The notes beneath the pieces were generated by a model. The model saw only the letters and a program-made list of their open reading frames with translations. It had not been told where the DNA came from and did not search any database. The translations under genes and the position numbers were made by a program. DNA of 64,000 nt, taken from positions 519,795 through 583,794 of the forward strand of contig NZ_JHEG04000001.1 in the NCBI RefSeq assembly GCF_000760695.4, written 5' to 3'. The stretch is from Tolypothrix bouteillei VB521301. Its GTDB lineage: Bacteria > Cyanobacteriota > Cyanobacteriia > Cyanobacteriales > Nostocaceae. Below are positions 40,077 to 52,000 of the stretch, piece by piece; the stretch's first letter is position 1; each line of letters opens with the position of its first letter.

Positions 40077-43000
40077 ATGAAAAAGAATAACGTTAAAGAT
40101 ATTTATCAACTATCCCCAACGCAGCAGGGGATGCTGTTCCACACCCTTTACGCTCCTTCTTCTGGGGTGTATTGTCAGCAATTCAGTTGTACTTTTACAG
40201 GCTCTCTAGATGTGGAGGCTTTTAACGCAGCATGGCAGCAAGTCGTAGCACGGCATGTCGTCTTGCGAACTGCTTTCATTTGGGAACGCGAAGATGTGCC
40301 GCTACAGGTGGTGTACCGACAGGTGAAACTACCACTAGAGATCCATTCTTGGCTGGCACTATCTCCGGATGAACAGCAACAGCAGCTACAAGACTTTCTA
40401 GCGTCGGATTGCCAGCACGGCTTTCAACTGACCAAAGCACCACTGATGCGCCTGAGCCTGATTCAAATGTCAGAGGATGTCTACCACTTTGTATGGAGTT
40501 ATCACCATATACTTCTAGATGGGTGGTCGCTGCCTTTGGTACTTAAAGAAGTGCTGGGCTATTACCAAGCGTTGTCTTTGGGGCAAGAGTTACAACTGCC
40601 ACCAAGTCGTTCCTACCGCGAGTACATTGCTTGGTTACAGAAGCAGAAATTGGAAGTTGCCGAACAATTCTGGCGACAAACACTTCACGGGGTGAGTACA
40701 CCAACACCCCTGGGAGTCGATAAACCTCACCACAGCAAGTCTTTGGAACAAAGCTACAGCGAGCATTGTCTTACGCTATCAACTCCAGCAACTTTTGCTC
40801 TAGTGTCGTTTGCACGACAGCATCAACTGACGTTGAACACCTTAGTGCAAGCAGCTTGGGCTTTACTGCTATCACGATACAGTGGCGAAAGCGACGTGGT
40901 TTTCGGCGTGACTGTCTCAGGTCGTACAACTGCCATCAAAGGTGTGGAGTCCATAGTTGGGCTATTTATCAATACCCTGCCAATGCGGGTGGGAGTGTCT
41001 CCTGAGGACACAGTTCTACCAAAGCTCAAGCAGATACAGAAGCTACAGGTGGAAATGAGTACTTACGAGTACACGCCACTGGTAGAGATTCAACAGATGA
41101 GTGATATGCCCAGAGGGCTGCCGTTGTTTGAAAGCATCGTGGTGTTTGAGAATTATCCGGTAGATGCGGCTTTACAAGAGCATTCACAGAATTTGCACGT
41201 TAGTGATGTTCGTGCTTTTGAGAGGAACAACTATCCACTCACTCTCATAGCCCAGCCCGGAGTGCAATTGTCGTTGCGGTTCATCTACGATTCTCAGCGT
41301 TTTGATAGTGCAACTGTCACACGGATGATGGGGCATTTCCTTTCTCTGCTACAGGGTTTAGTCGCCAATCCCAACCAAAAGCTGTCGTGCATACCACTGT
41401 TAAGTGCCGCCGAACAAAATCAAATACTGAGCGAATGGAACAAAACTCAAGCAAATTATCCCCAAGATTTGTGTCTGCATACTTTGTTTGAGCAACAAGT
41501 CCAGAAGACACCCAATGCGGTGGCAGTAGTGTTTGAAGACCAACGCCTCACCTACTGTGAGTTGAACACAAGAGCTAATCAATTGGCGCACTACCTAGTC
41601 TCATTGGGAGTGGGACCGGAAGTGTTGGTCGGTGTGTGTCTAGAGCGATCGGTGTCCATGGTTGTAGGATTGCTGGGCATTCTCAAAGCAGGTGGAGCAT
41701 ATGTGCCTTTAGACTCAGAGTATCCGCCAGAACGTTTGACATATATGCTCGAAGACAGCCACGTTAAGGTGCTGTTGACCCAGGAAAAATTCGTAGCCTC
41801 ACTGGCACACCAGCAGGCACACTTGGTATGTTTGGATACAGACTGGCAAGCGCTCGCTCACTTTAGCACAGAAAATACACGCTCAGGAGTGTTACCCCAT
41901 CACCTCGCTTATACGATTTACACTTCGGGATCTACAGGTAAGCCAAAAGGAGCGATGAACACTCATCAAGGAGTTTGCAATCGCCTGCTATGGATGCAGC
42001 AAGCTTATCAAATTGCACAGGGCGATCGCGTCTTACAGAAAACCCCCTTCAGCTTTGATGTGTCGGTGTGGGAATTCTTTTGGCCATTAATGACTGGAGC
42101 AAGTTTGGTGGTGGCGCAACCAGGAGGACACCGCGACAGTGCTTATCTGGTAAAGCTCATTGCCCAACACCAAATTACCACACTGCATTTCGTCCCCTCA
42201 ATGCTACGGGTATTCTTAGAAGAACAGAATCTGGAAAGTTGCACGAGCTTGCGGCAAGTATTTTGTAGTGGCGAAGCACTACCAAAAGAACTGCAAGACA
42301 GCTTTTTTGCACGGCTCGGATGCAGTTTGCACAATCTCTATGGACCAACAGAAGCAGCAATAGACGTGACATATTGGCAATGCCAACAAGACAGCGAACT
42401 ATTGAGTGTGCCGATTGGTCGCCCGATCGCCAATACACAAATTTACATCCTCGATCGCTACAATCAACCAGTACCAGTGGGTGTGGCTGGCGAGTTGCAC
42501 ATCTCTGGTGTGGGTTTAGCACGAGGATACCTCAACCGTCCGGAGTTAACGGCAGAAAAATTTGTTCCCAACCCGTTTGTGGGCAAAGGCGAACGCCTTT
42601 ATAAAACTGGAGATTTAGTCCGCTACAAAGCTGATGGCAACATCGAATACATCGGACGCATCGACCATCAGGTGAAGATCCGTGGCTTCCGCATTGAGTT
42701 GGGCGAAATTGAGGCGGTACTGAGCCAACACCCAAACGTGCAACAAACTGTAGTCATCGCCACACAAGAGATGGTGGGCGCTCAACGTTTGGTCGCATAC
42801 TTAGTAGCAAATGAACAATCCGCACCCACGATCGGCGAGTTGCGTGCTTTCCTCAAACAAAAGTTGCCAGAATATATGCTTCCAAGTGCTTTCATGGTAC
42901 TTGATGCCCTACCACTCACACCCAATGGTAAACTCGACCGGAAAGCACTACCCAAACCATCTTGGCAACCCGAACTCGACCGCAGTTTTGTCGCCCCGCG

Positions 43001-46000
43001 AACACCGACTGAAGAAAGACTGGCAAACATTTGGGCATCGGTGTTGGGCATTGAGTTGGTGGGCATCCATGACAACTTCTTTGAACTCGGTGGCGATTCG
43101 ATTCTCAGTCTGCAAATCATTGCCAAAGCCAACAGTGTCGGCATACAACTGAGTGCCAAGCAGATGTTTGAGTATCAAACGATTGCTGAGTTGGCAACAG
43201 TCGTAGGAACAACTGAGGCAATTACGGCGCAACAAGGTGTGGTGAGCGGCACATTGCCACTGACACCGATTCAGCAGTGGTTTTTCCTTGAGAATTTCAG
43301 CGCCCCAGCACACTGGAACCAAGCAGTACTGCTGGAAATGCCACAGGGTATACAGCCACATCTTTTAGAGCAAGTGGTGCGGGAGTTGTTAGTGCATCAT
43401 GATGCTTTGCGCTTGCGTTTTGAGAAAACCGATTCTGGTTGGCAACAAATCAATGCCCCTGTGGATGATAAGGTGCCATTGGCGATCGTAGATTTATCTA
43501 CAGTTCCACAAGCTCAACAACAAGTTGCCATTGAAGCAAAAGCGGCTCAACTCCAAGGGAGTTTAAATTTGTCAAGCGGACTACTGGTGCGAGTAGCATG
43601 GTTCAATCTCGGTGGTGAGTTAAACTCAAGACTGTTGGTAGTCATCCATCACTTGGCAGTGGATGGGGTGTCATGGCGGATTTTGTTAGAAGATTTGCAA
43701 GTTGCCTACTCGCAACTGAGTGCGGGTAGGGCGATACAACTACCAGCCAAAACCACATCATTCAAAGATTGGGCGCAACTGCAGTGGGAGTACGTACAAT
43801 CGCTCGATTTGCAACGCCAGTGCGATTTTTGGCTCTTACAATCACTTGAGCCAGTGGCAAACATCCCACTCGACTATCCTTCTGGTGCAAACACCGAGGC
43901 ATCCGCACGCACAGTGTCGATGTCGTTGTCAGTTGAAGAAACCCGTGCATTACTGCAAGAGGTACCAAAAGCGTACAACACCCAAATCAACGACGTATTG
44001 CTCACAGCCTTAGTGCAGGTGTTATCTGATTGGACACAATCAACTCACGTGCTGTTCAACTTGGAAGGACACGGACGCGAAGAGATATTGGATCGGGTGA
44101 ATATCTCGCGCACGGTGGGATGGTTTACCACTATCTTTCCCGTTGTGCTACAATATGCTACAAATACTCCAGGAGAAGCGTTAAAGTCAATTAAAGAGCA
44201 ACTGCGTCGCATTCCGCAACAAGGGATAAGCTATGGCTGGTTGCGCTATCTACTTGATGACAAAGAAACCATCGCCCAACTCACTCATTCTCGACCAGCC
44301 CAGATCGTCTTCAACCATTTAGGTCAATTTGACTTGGTGCTACAAACATCAGCACTGTTCAAACTTGCCAACGAATCGAGCGGTCCTAGCCGCAGCCCCC
44401 TCAACCACCGCAGCCATCTACTTGAGGTTAATAGCATTATCTTCGGCTCTCAGTTGCGCCTGGATTGGACTTACAGTGAGAACTTACATCACTCCAGCAC
44501 CATTGAGCGTCTAGCTCACGAGTTTTTGCAAGCGTTGCGCGGGCTAATTGCTCACTGCTTGGCTCCTGAGGCTGGTGGTTATACTCCAAGCGATTTTCCC
44601 CTCGCACGACTCAACGATGTTGAACTCGAGCAAATGTTGAGCAACGTTGTGCCAAGGCAAGGGATTGGCAAAACCAATTGGCAAAATCTTGCCGATATTT
44701 ATCCATTATCCTCAGTGCAGCAGGGGATGCTGTTCCACACCCTTTATGCTTCACAATCAGGGGTGTATTGTCAGCAATTCAGTTGTACTTTTACAGGCGC
44801 TCTAAATGTGGAGGCTTTTAACGCAGCATGGCAGCAAGTCGTAGCGCGGCATGTCGTCTTGCGGACTGCTTTCATTTGGGAACGCCAAGATGTGCCGCTA
44901 CAGGTAGTGTATCGGCAGGTGAAACTACCACTAGAGATTCATTCTTGGCTCGGTTTATCTCCACACGAGCAGCAGCAACAACTGGCGAGTTTTATAGAAC
45001 AAGACCAACACAGGGGCTTCCAACTGACCAAAGCACCACTGATGCGCCTGAGCCTGATTCAAATGTCAGAGGATGTCTACCAATTTGTGTGGAGTTATCA
45101 CCATATACTTTTAGATGGGTGGTCACTACCGTTGGTATTCACCGAAGTGCTGGGCTATTACCAAGCATTGTCTGTGGGGAAAGAGTTACTCCTGCCACCA
45201 AGTCGTTCCTACCGCGAGTACATTGCCTGGTTACAAAAGCAGAAGTTGGAAACTGCCGAACAATTTTGGCAGCAAACACTCCAGGGTGTGACAGCGCCAA
45301 CGCCACTCGTAGTCGATAGAGCACACCATACATCCAAGAAACAAAGCTACAGCGAGCACTTTGTTGAGCTATCAACTCAAGCAACTTCTGCTCTAGTGTC
45401 GTTTGCACGACAGCATCAACTGACGTTGAACACTTTAGTACAAGCAGCTTGGGCTTTACTGCTGTCACGATACAGTGGCGAAAGCGACGTGGTTTTCGGC
45501 GTGACTGTCTCAGGTCGTACAACTGCCATCAAAGGTGTGGAATCGATAGTTGGACTGTTTATCAATACCCTGCCGATGCGGGTGGTAATGTCTCCTGAGG
45601 ACACAGTTCTACCAAAGCTCAAGCAGATACAGAAGCTACAGGTGGAAATGAGTACTTACGAGTACACGCCACTGGTAGAGATTCAACGGCTGAGTGATGT
45701 GCCGCCAGGGCTGCCGTTGTTTGAAAGCATCGTGGTGTTTGAGAATTATCCGGTAGATGCGGCTTTACAGGAGCATTCGCAGAATTTGCACATTAGTGAT
45801 GTTCGTACCTTTGAGAGGACTAACTATCCATTGACGGTCATAGCCCAGCCCGGAGTGCAATTGTCGTTGCGGTTCATCTACGATTCTCAACGTTTTGAAA
45901 GTGCAACTGTCACACGGATGATGGGGCATTTCCTTTCTCTGCTACAGGGTCTCGTCGCCAATCCCCACCAAAAGCTATCGCACCTGCAAATGTTAAGTGC

Positions 46001-49000
46001 CGCCGAACAAAATCAAATACTGAGCGAATGGAACAATACGCAGGCGGATTATCCAAAACATTTGTGTATTCATGAATTGTTTGAGCAACAAGTCCAGAAG
46101 ACACCCAATGCGGTGGCAGTGGTGTTTGAAGACCAACGCCTCACCTACAGCGAACTGAACGCAAAAGCTAATCAATTGGCGCACCACCTACAGAGATTAG
46201 GTGTGGAACCAGAAGTGTTAGTCGGTCTGTGTGTAGAACGCTCGTTGTCCATGGTCGTGGGACTTCTGGGTATTCTTAAGGCGGGTGGAGCTTACGTGCC
46301 TTTAGACCCCGCCTACCCGCGCGATCGCTTAGCATTTATGCTAGAAGAGGCCAGTGTGCCAGTGCTGCTAACCCAAGAGCGGTTGATGGCAACATTGCCA
46401 GAACTTAAAGCTCAGGTAGTATGCTTGGATGCCGACTGGCAAGAGATTGCTCGAGAAAGCGAAGGCAATTCTCAAAGCAAGGTTACACCCGAACACTTGG
46501 CTTATGTGATTTACACAAGCGGCTCCACTGGCAAACCAAAAGGAGTTCAAATTCTGCATGGTGCTTTGGTTAACTTCTTAAATAGCATGCACCTGACTCT
46601 AGGGCTGAGCCAGAGAGATATCCTTTTATCAGTCACCACATTATCTTTTGATATTGCCGGACTGGAATTGTACTTACCGCTGATTGTGGGCGCAAGTATA
46701 GTCGTAGTCAGCCGCGAAGTTGCTACTGATGGAACCGAGTTGTTAAAGCGTTTGTCATCCTCCGGTGCTACAGTTATGCAAGCTACTCCAGCAACTTGGC
46801 GGCTACTTCTAGCATCAGGATGGCACGACAGTAGGCAATTGAAAATTCTCTGTGGCGGTGAAGCACTCAAGCGCGAACTCGCCGAGCAGTTGCTAGAACG
46901 ATGCACTGAACTGTGGAATCTATACGGTCCTACAGAAACCACCATTTGGTCAGCTGCTCACAAGCTGGAAACTCTCAACAGTGCTTCTTCAGCTGACAGC
47001 ATCATCTCTATCGGTCGCCCAATTGCCAACACGCAATTTTACGTTTTAGACAAACACTTACAGCCAGTTCCTGTGGGAGTTCCTGGAGAACTACACATCG
47101 GTGGTGTATCCTTAGCTCGTGGTTATCTCAATCGACCACAACTTACATCTGAAAAGTTCATTGAAAACCCTTTTATTAATAAGGCTGGGGAACGCTTGTA
47201 TAAAACTGGGGACTTGGTTCGCTTCAAAAGAGATGGCAATTTGGAATACCTGGGACGAATTGACGAACAAGTGAAAATACGGGGCTTTCGGATCGAGTTG
47301 GGGGAAATTGAAGCTTTACTTAACCAACACCCGAATGTGCGAGAAACTGCGGTCATCGCCAAAGAAGACATCGGGGACGACAAACGTTTAGTAGCTTATA
47401 TTACCCCACATCAAGATCTCGTACCCACAATGAGTGACCTGCGCTCCTTCCTCAAACAAAAGCTACCGGAATATATGCTTCCGAGTGCTTTCGTGGTGCT
47501 CGATGCCCTACCACTCACACCCAATGGTAAACTCGACCGCAAGGCACTACCAAACCCTGAGTCGGCACAACCGGAACTAAAAACAACTTTTGTCGCTCCC
47601 CGCACACCAACTGAGGAAGTACTCGCTGAAATCTGGACTCAAGTGCTTCGGCTCGAGCAAGTTGGTGTTGATGACAATTTCTTTGACCTTGGTGGTCATT
47701 CCCTAACAGCAACTCAATTGGTCTTCCGCGTCCGAAATACGTTCAAACTAGAATTGCCCTTACACGCCCTGCTTGAAACACCTACAGTTGCAGCAATGGC
47801 TGAAGTGGTTGATAATGTTCGTAACTGCAAACCGACTGCTACTGCCACAACATCTGTCAGAGATCTCAATGCAGAAGCCGTTTTGGATCAGACAATCCGC
47901 CCGGAAGGCATAGCTTTTGAGCAGAGCGCACAGCCAGCACGCATCTTTCTAACTGGGGCAACAGGTTTTCTGGGAGCTTTTCTACTGAGTGAACTCCTAC
48001 AGCAGACTGATGCTGACATTTATTGCTTGGTACGCTCCTCTAATGTGGAACAAGGCTTAAAGAAGATCCAAGCAAATCTTCAATCCTACTTACTCTGGAA
48101 TGAATGTTTTAGTTCCAGAATTATCTCAGTTACCGGCGATTTATCGCAACCACTTTTTGGTTTAGACGAGCGACAGTTTCAAACATTAGCAAGTACGATA
48201 GATGTCATTTATCATAATGGGGCATTAGTTAATTTCATCGACCCGTACCCGAAACTGAAGGCAGCTAATGTTCTTGGAACTCAGGAAGTCCTGAGATTGG
48301 CAAGCCAAATTAAACTCAAATCCCTACATTATATTTCTACCTTTTCCGTTTTCCCCTGGGAGGAAGGCTTGTCTAAAGAGCATATCTTCCGAGAAAATGA
48401 CTCTTTAGATCGTGGTAATCTTGCAGGTGGCTACGAGCAGAGTAAATGGGTGGCGGAAAAGTTAGTCACAATTGCACGCTCTAGAGGACTTCCTGTGAGT
48501 ATTTATCGACCAGGAAGAGTATCAGGACACAGCCAAACCGGAACCTCTAATACAAATGACCTCCTCTTTAGAATGCTCAAAGGTTGTATTCAACTTGGGA
48601 GTTTTCCGGATTTCAACATGGTGATGGACCTGACTCCTGTGGACTATGTAAGCAAATGTATCGTTTATTTATCAAGGCAAAAAAAATTTCTGGGGGAAAA
48701 TTTTCATGTGGTTAATCCCCATCCAGCCCTTTGGAGCAACGTTATGACTTGGCTGTGGTCTTTTGGTTACTCGCTTGAGGTCATTTCCTACGATCGATGG
48801 CGAGCACGTCTGCTTGAGGTTGCAGAGCATTCCTCAGACAATGCATTATACCCATTAATACCTTTTTTTGCAGAGTCAGCACCCAATGATTTAGTAACGT
48901 TCGACTGTCAGAATACGCTGAGTGGGCTTGCGGGAACCTCTATCAACTGTCCATCAGTCAGTGCAGAATTGCTGAGCACTTACTTGTCATACTACATTCG

Positions 49001-49058
49001 TAGTGGTTACCTAGAGGCTCCGCAGCAGAAAGCTAATATTAAATTTAACTTGAGATAA
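40077..49058 (+). CDS. Dimodular NRPS with terminal reductase: C-A-T-E / C-A-T-R (predicted D-Ser, Gly)
   Basis: A 2993-aa synthetase. The N-terminus MKKNNVKDIYQLSPTQQG is an acceptor COM-type start leading into a C domain with HHILLDG (about 143). A1 has YTSGSTGKPK (about 615) and D-V-W-H-F-S-L-I-D, a Ser code. T is at about 1004, E at about 1191 (HHLAVDG), C2 at about 1675. A2 (about 2146) has D-I-L-Q-L-G-L-I-W, a Gly code, and T2 is GGHSLTATQL (about 2538). From about 2620 comes a thioester reductase domain: NADPH motif TGATGFLG (about 2626) and catalytic YEQSK (about 2786). It should release the peptide as an aldehyde, or as an alcohol after a second reduction. No docking element follows the reductase, so the line should end here. 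Confidence 0.95.
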   Translation: MKKNNVKDIYQLSPTQQGMLFHTLYAPSSGVYCQQFSCTFTGSLDVEAFNAAWQQVVARHVVLRTAFIWEREDVPLQVVYRQVKLPLEIHSWLALSPDEQQQQLQDFLASDCQHGFQLTKAPLMRLSLIQMSEDVYHFVWSYHHILLDGWSLPLVLKEVLGYYQALSLGQELQLPPSRSYREYIAWLQKQKLEVAEQFWRQTLHGVSTPTPLGVDKPHHSKSLEQSYSEHCLTLSTPATFALVSFARQHQLTLNTLVQAAWALLLSRYSGESDVVFGVTVSGRTTAIKGVESIVGLFINTLPMRVGVSPEDTVLPKLKQIQKLQVEMSTYEYTPLVEIQQMSDMPRGLPLFESIVVFENYPVDAALQEHSQNLHVSDVRAFERNNYPLTLIAQPGVQLSLRFIYDSQRFDSATVTRMMGHFLSLLQGLVANPNQKLSCIPLLSAAEQNQILSEWNKTQANYPQDLCLHTLFEQQVQKTPNAVAVVFEDQRLTYCELNTRANQLAHYLVSLGVGPEVLVGVCLERSVSMVVGLLGILKAGGAYVPLDSEYPPERLTYMLEDSHVKVLLTQEKFVASLAHQQAHLVCLDTDWQALAHFSTENTRSGVLPHHLAYTIYTSGSTGKPKGAMNTHQGVCNRLLWMQQAYQIAQGDRVLQKTPFSFDVSVWEFFWPLMTGASLVVAQPGGHRDSAYLVKLIAQHQITTLHFVPSMLRVFLEEQNLESCTSLRQVFCSGEALPKELQDSFFARLGCSLHNLYGPTEAAIDVTYWQCQQDSELLSVPIGRPIANTQIYILDRYNQPVPVGVAGELHISGVGLARGYLNRPELTAEKFVPNPFVGKGERLYKTGDLVRYKADGNIEYIGRIDHQVKIRGFRIELGEIEAVLSQHPNVQQTVVIATQEMVGAQRLVAYLVANEQSAPTIGELRAFLKQKLPEYMLPSAFMVLDALPLTPNGKLDRKALPKPSWQPELDRSFVAPRTPTEERLANIWASVLGIELVGIHDNFFELGGDSILSLQIIAKANSVGIQLSAKQMFEYQTIAELATVVGTTEAITAQQGVVSGTLPLTPIQQWFFLENFSAPAHWNQAVLLEMPQGIQPHLLEQVVRELLVHHDALRLRFEKTDSGWQQINAPVDDKVPLAIVDLSTVPQAQQQVAIEAKAAQLQGSLNLSSGLLVRVAWFNLGGELNSRLLVVIHHLAVDGVSWRILLEDLQVAYSQLSAGRAIQLPAKTTSFKDWAQLQWEYVQSLDLQRQCDFWLLQSLEPVANIPLDYPSGANTEASARTVSMSLSVEETRALLQEVPKAYNTQINDVLLTALVQVLSDWTQSTHVLFNLEGHGREEILDRVNISRTVGWFTTIFPVVLQYATNTPGEALKSIKEQLRRIPQQGISYGWLRYLLDDKETIAQLTHSRPAQIVFNHLGQFDLVLQTSALFKLANESSGPSRSPLNHRSHLLEVNSIIFGSQLRLDWTYSENLHHSSTIERLAHEFLQALRGLIAHCLAPEAGGYTPSDFPLARLNDVELEQMLSNVVPRQGIGKTNWQNLADIYPLSSVQQGMLFHTLYASQSGVYCQQFSCTFTGALNVEAFNAAWQQVVARHVVLRTAFIWERQDVPLQVVYRQVKLPLEIHSWLGLSPHEQQQQLASFIEQDQHRGFQLTKAPLMRLSLIQMSEDVYQFVWSYHHILLDGWSLPLVFTEVLGYYQALSVGKELLLPPSRSYREYIAWLQKQKLETAEQFWQQTLQGVTAPTPLVVDRAHHTSKKQSYSEHFVELSTQATSALVSFARQHQLTLNTLVQAAWALLLSRYSGESDVVFGVTVSGRTTAIKGVESIVGLFINTLPMRVVMSPEDTVLPKLKQIQKLQVEMSTYEYTPLVEIQRLSDVPPGLPLFESIVVFENYPVDAALQEHSQNLHISDVRTFERTNYPLTVIAQPGVQLSLRFIYDSQRFESATVTRMMGHFLSLLQGLVANPHQKLSHLQMLSAAEQNQILSEWNNTQADYPKHLCIHELFEQQVQKTPNAVAVVFEDQRLTYSELNAKANQLAHHLQRLGVEPEVLVGLCVERSLSMVVGLLGILKAGGAYVPLDPAYPRDRLAFMLEEASVPVLLTQERLMATLPELKAQVVCLDADWQEIARESEGNSQSKVTPEHLAYVIYTSGSTGKPKGVQILHGALVNFLNSMHLTLGLSQRDILLSVTTLSFDIAGLELYLPLIVGASIVVVSREVATDGTELLKRLSSSGATVMQATPATWRLLLASGWHDSRQLKILCGGEALKRELAEQLLERCTELWNLYGPTETTIWSAAHKLETLNSASSADSIISIGRPIANTQFYVLDKHLQPVPVGVPGELHIGGVSLARGYLNRPQLTSEKFIENPFINKAGERLYKTGDLVRFKRDGNLEYLGRIDEQVKIRGFRIELGEIEALLNQHPNVRETAVIAKEDIGDDKRLVAYITPHQDLVPTMSDLRSFLKQKLPEYMLPSAFVVLDALPLTPNGKLDRKALPNPESAQPELKTTFVAPRTPTEEVLAEIWTQVLRLEQVGVDDNFFDLGGHSLTATQLVFRVRNTFKLELPLHALLETPTVAAMAEVVDNVRNCKPTATATTSVRDLNAEAVLDQTIRPEGIAFEQSAQPARIFLTGATGFLGAFLLSELLQQTDADIYCLVRSSNVEQGLKKIQANLQSYLLWNECFSSRIISVTGDLSQPLFGLDERQFQTLASTIDVIYHNGALVNFIDPYPKLKAANVLGTQEVLRLASQIKLKSLHYISTFSVFPWEEGLSKEHIFRENDSLDRGNLAGGYEQSKWVAEKLVTIARSRGLPVSIYRPGRVSGHSQTGTSNTNDLLFRMLKGCIQLGSFPDFNMVMDLTPVDYVSKCIVYLSRQKKFLGENFHVVNPHPALWSNVMTWLWSFGYSLEVISYDRWRARLLEVAEHSSDNALYPLIPFFAESAPNDLVTFDCQNTLSGLAGTSINCPSVSAELLSTYLSYYIRSGYLEAPQQKANIKFNLR

Positions 49059-49062
49059 ATAA

Positions 49063-52000
49063 ATGAAAAAGAATAACGTTCAAGATATTTATCAATTATC
49101 TCCAGTGCAGCAGGGAATGCTGTTCCACACCCTTTATGCTCCTTCTTCAGGCATATATTGCCAGCAGTTTAGCTGTACTTTTACAGGACATTTGGACGTT
49201 GAGGCTTTCAGTGCTGCATGGCAGCAAGTTATAGCACGCCATGTTGTCTTGCGGACAGCTTTCATTTGGGAAGGTCAAAACCTGCCGCTACAGGTAGTGT
49301 ATCGGCAGGTGAAATTACCAATAGAAATCCATTCTTGGACTGGGCTAACGAGCGAACAGCAGCAGCAACAACTGGCGGCTTTCTTAGAACAAGACCAGCA
49401 GCGTGGTTTCCAAGTGTCCAAGGCTCCACTGATGCGCCTGACACTCATTCAAATGTCAAGTGATGTCTACCAATTTGTCTGGAGTTATCACCATATACTT
49501 CTAGATGGGTGGTCACTACCGTTAGTGTTTAAGGAAGTGCTGGGCTTTTATGAAGCATTGTCTGTGGGGCAAGAGTTACAACTGCCACCGAGTCGTTCCT
49601 ACCGCGAGTACATCGTCTGGTTACAGAATCAGAAGTTGGAAACTAGCGAACAATTTTGGCGGCAAACACTTCAAGGTGTGACTTCCCCAACGCCACTCGT
49701 AGTTGATAAGGCACACTACAGTAAGTCCTTGCAACAAAATTACAGCGAAGAGATTTTTTTACTACCAAGAGCAGCAACTTCCGCGCTAGTGTCGTTTGCA
49801 CGACAGCATCAAGTGACGTTAAACACCTTAGTGCAAGCAGCTTGGGCTTTATTGCTCTCACGATACAGTGGCGAAACTGACGTGGTGTTTGGAGTGACTG
49901 TCTCAGGTCGTACAACTGCCATCAAAGGTGTGGAGTCCATAGTTGGGCTATTTATCAATACCCTGCCAATGCGGGTGGGAGTGTCTCCTGAAGACACAGT
50001 TTTACCAAAGCTCAAGCAGATACAGAAGCTACAGGTAGAAATGAGTACTTACGAGTACACTTCACTGGTAGAGATTCAACGAATGAGTGATATGCCCAGA
50101 GGGTTACCGTTGTTTGAAAGCATTGTGGTGTTTGAGAATTATCCGGTAGATGCGGCTTTACAGGAGCACTCACAGAATTTGCAGATCGGTGATGTTCGTT
50201 CCTTCGAGAAGAACAACTACCCACTTACAGTCATCGCTCAACCTGGAGAGGAATTGTCATTGCGCTTCATCTACAATTCTCAACGCTTTGAAAGTGCGAG
50301 TATCACACGGATGATAGGGCATTTCCAAACCCTGCTACAGGGTCTAGTCGCCAATCCACAGCAAAAGCTGTCGCACATCTCGCTGTTAAATGCTGCTGAA
50401 CAACACCAGCTACTGGTGGAATGGAACAATACGCTTTTTGATTTTCCTCAAGAAAAGTGTATCCATTCCTTGTTTGAGCAACAGGTGCAGAAGACACCAT
50501 CAGATGTGGCACTGGTATTTGAAGACCAATGTCTCACATACAGCGAATTGAACGCAAAAGCTAATCAATTGGCGCACTATTTACAGACGTTGGGAGTGGG
50601 ACCGGAAGTGTTGGTAGGTTTGTGTGTCGAGCGCTCAGTCTCCATGGTTGTAGGATTGCTGGGCATTCTCAAAGCAGGTGGAGCATATGTGCCTTTAGAC
50701 CCAGAGTATCCGCCAGAACGTTTGGCATATATGCTCGAAGATAGCTGCGTCAAGGTACTGTTAACCCAGGAAAAATTCGTAGCCTCACTGGCACACCAGC
50801 AGGCACATTTGGTATGTTTGGATACAGACTGGCAAGCGCTCGCTCACTTTAGCACAGAAAATACACGCTCAGGAGTGTTACCCCATCACCTCGCTTATAC
50901 GATTTACACTTCAGGATCTACTGGTAAGCCAAAAGGAGCGATGAACACTCATCAAGGAGTTTGCAATCGCCTGCTATGGATGCAGCAAGCTTATCAAATT
51001 ACACAGCGCGATCGCGTCTTACAGAAAACCCCCTTCAGCTTTGATGTCTCGGTGTGGGAATTCTTTTGGCCATTAATGACTGGAGCACGTTTGGTGGTGG
51101 TGCAACCAGGAGGACATCGCGATAGTGCAAATCTTGTGAAGCTCATTGCCCAACACCAAATTACCACACTGCATTTCGTCCCCTCAATGCTACGGGTATT
51201 CTTAGAAGAACAGAATCTGGAAAGTTGCACGAGCTTGCGGCAAGTATTTTGTAGTGGCGAAGCACTACCAAAAGAACTGCAAGACAGCTTTTTTGCACGG
51301 CTCGGATGCAGTTTGCACAATCTCTATGGACCAACAGAAGCAGCAATAGACGTGACATATTGGCAATGCCAAAAAGACAGCGAACTATTGAGTGTGCCGA
51401 TTGGTCGCTCAATTGCCAATACACAGATTTACATCCTCGATCGCTACAATCAACCAGTACCTACTGGAGTACCGGGAGAACTGCACATTGGTGGTGTGGG
51501 TTTAGCTCGAGGATACCTCAACCGCCCGGAAACGACAGCTGAAAAATTCATCCCCAACCCCTTTAGTGCAGAACCAGGTTCTCGCCTTTACAAAACTGGT
51601 GACTTAGTCCGGTACTTAAGCGATGGCAATATAGAGTATCTCGGTCGCATTGACTTCCAAGTAAAAATACGTGGTTTCCGCATTGAGCTAGGAGAAATCG
51701 AAGCAGTACTCACTCAACACCCTGATGTCAACTGTTGCGTCACTATCGTTCGCGAGGATGCTCCAGGAGACAAACGCTTAGTCGCATATGTCGTAGCCAA
51801 TACACGCACAGCAGTCACAATCAGCGAGTTGCGCTCCTTCCTCAAAGAGAAACTGCCAGATTACATGGTACCAACAGTATTTGTGATGTTAGATGCCCTG
51901 CCTCTTACCCCTAGTGGTAAAATAGATCGTCGGGCGCTACCAAAACCCAGTACAGCACGTCATGAACTAGAAACAGCTCTCGTCGCACCCCGCACAGAGA

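Noticed and set aside
44828..45319. 163-aa open frame on the + strand inside the reductase NRPS
   Set aside because: Out-of-frame shadow of a C domain. Equivalent shadows occur at the same place in the sister C domains near 33854 and 49218, which explains the similarity.
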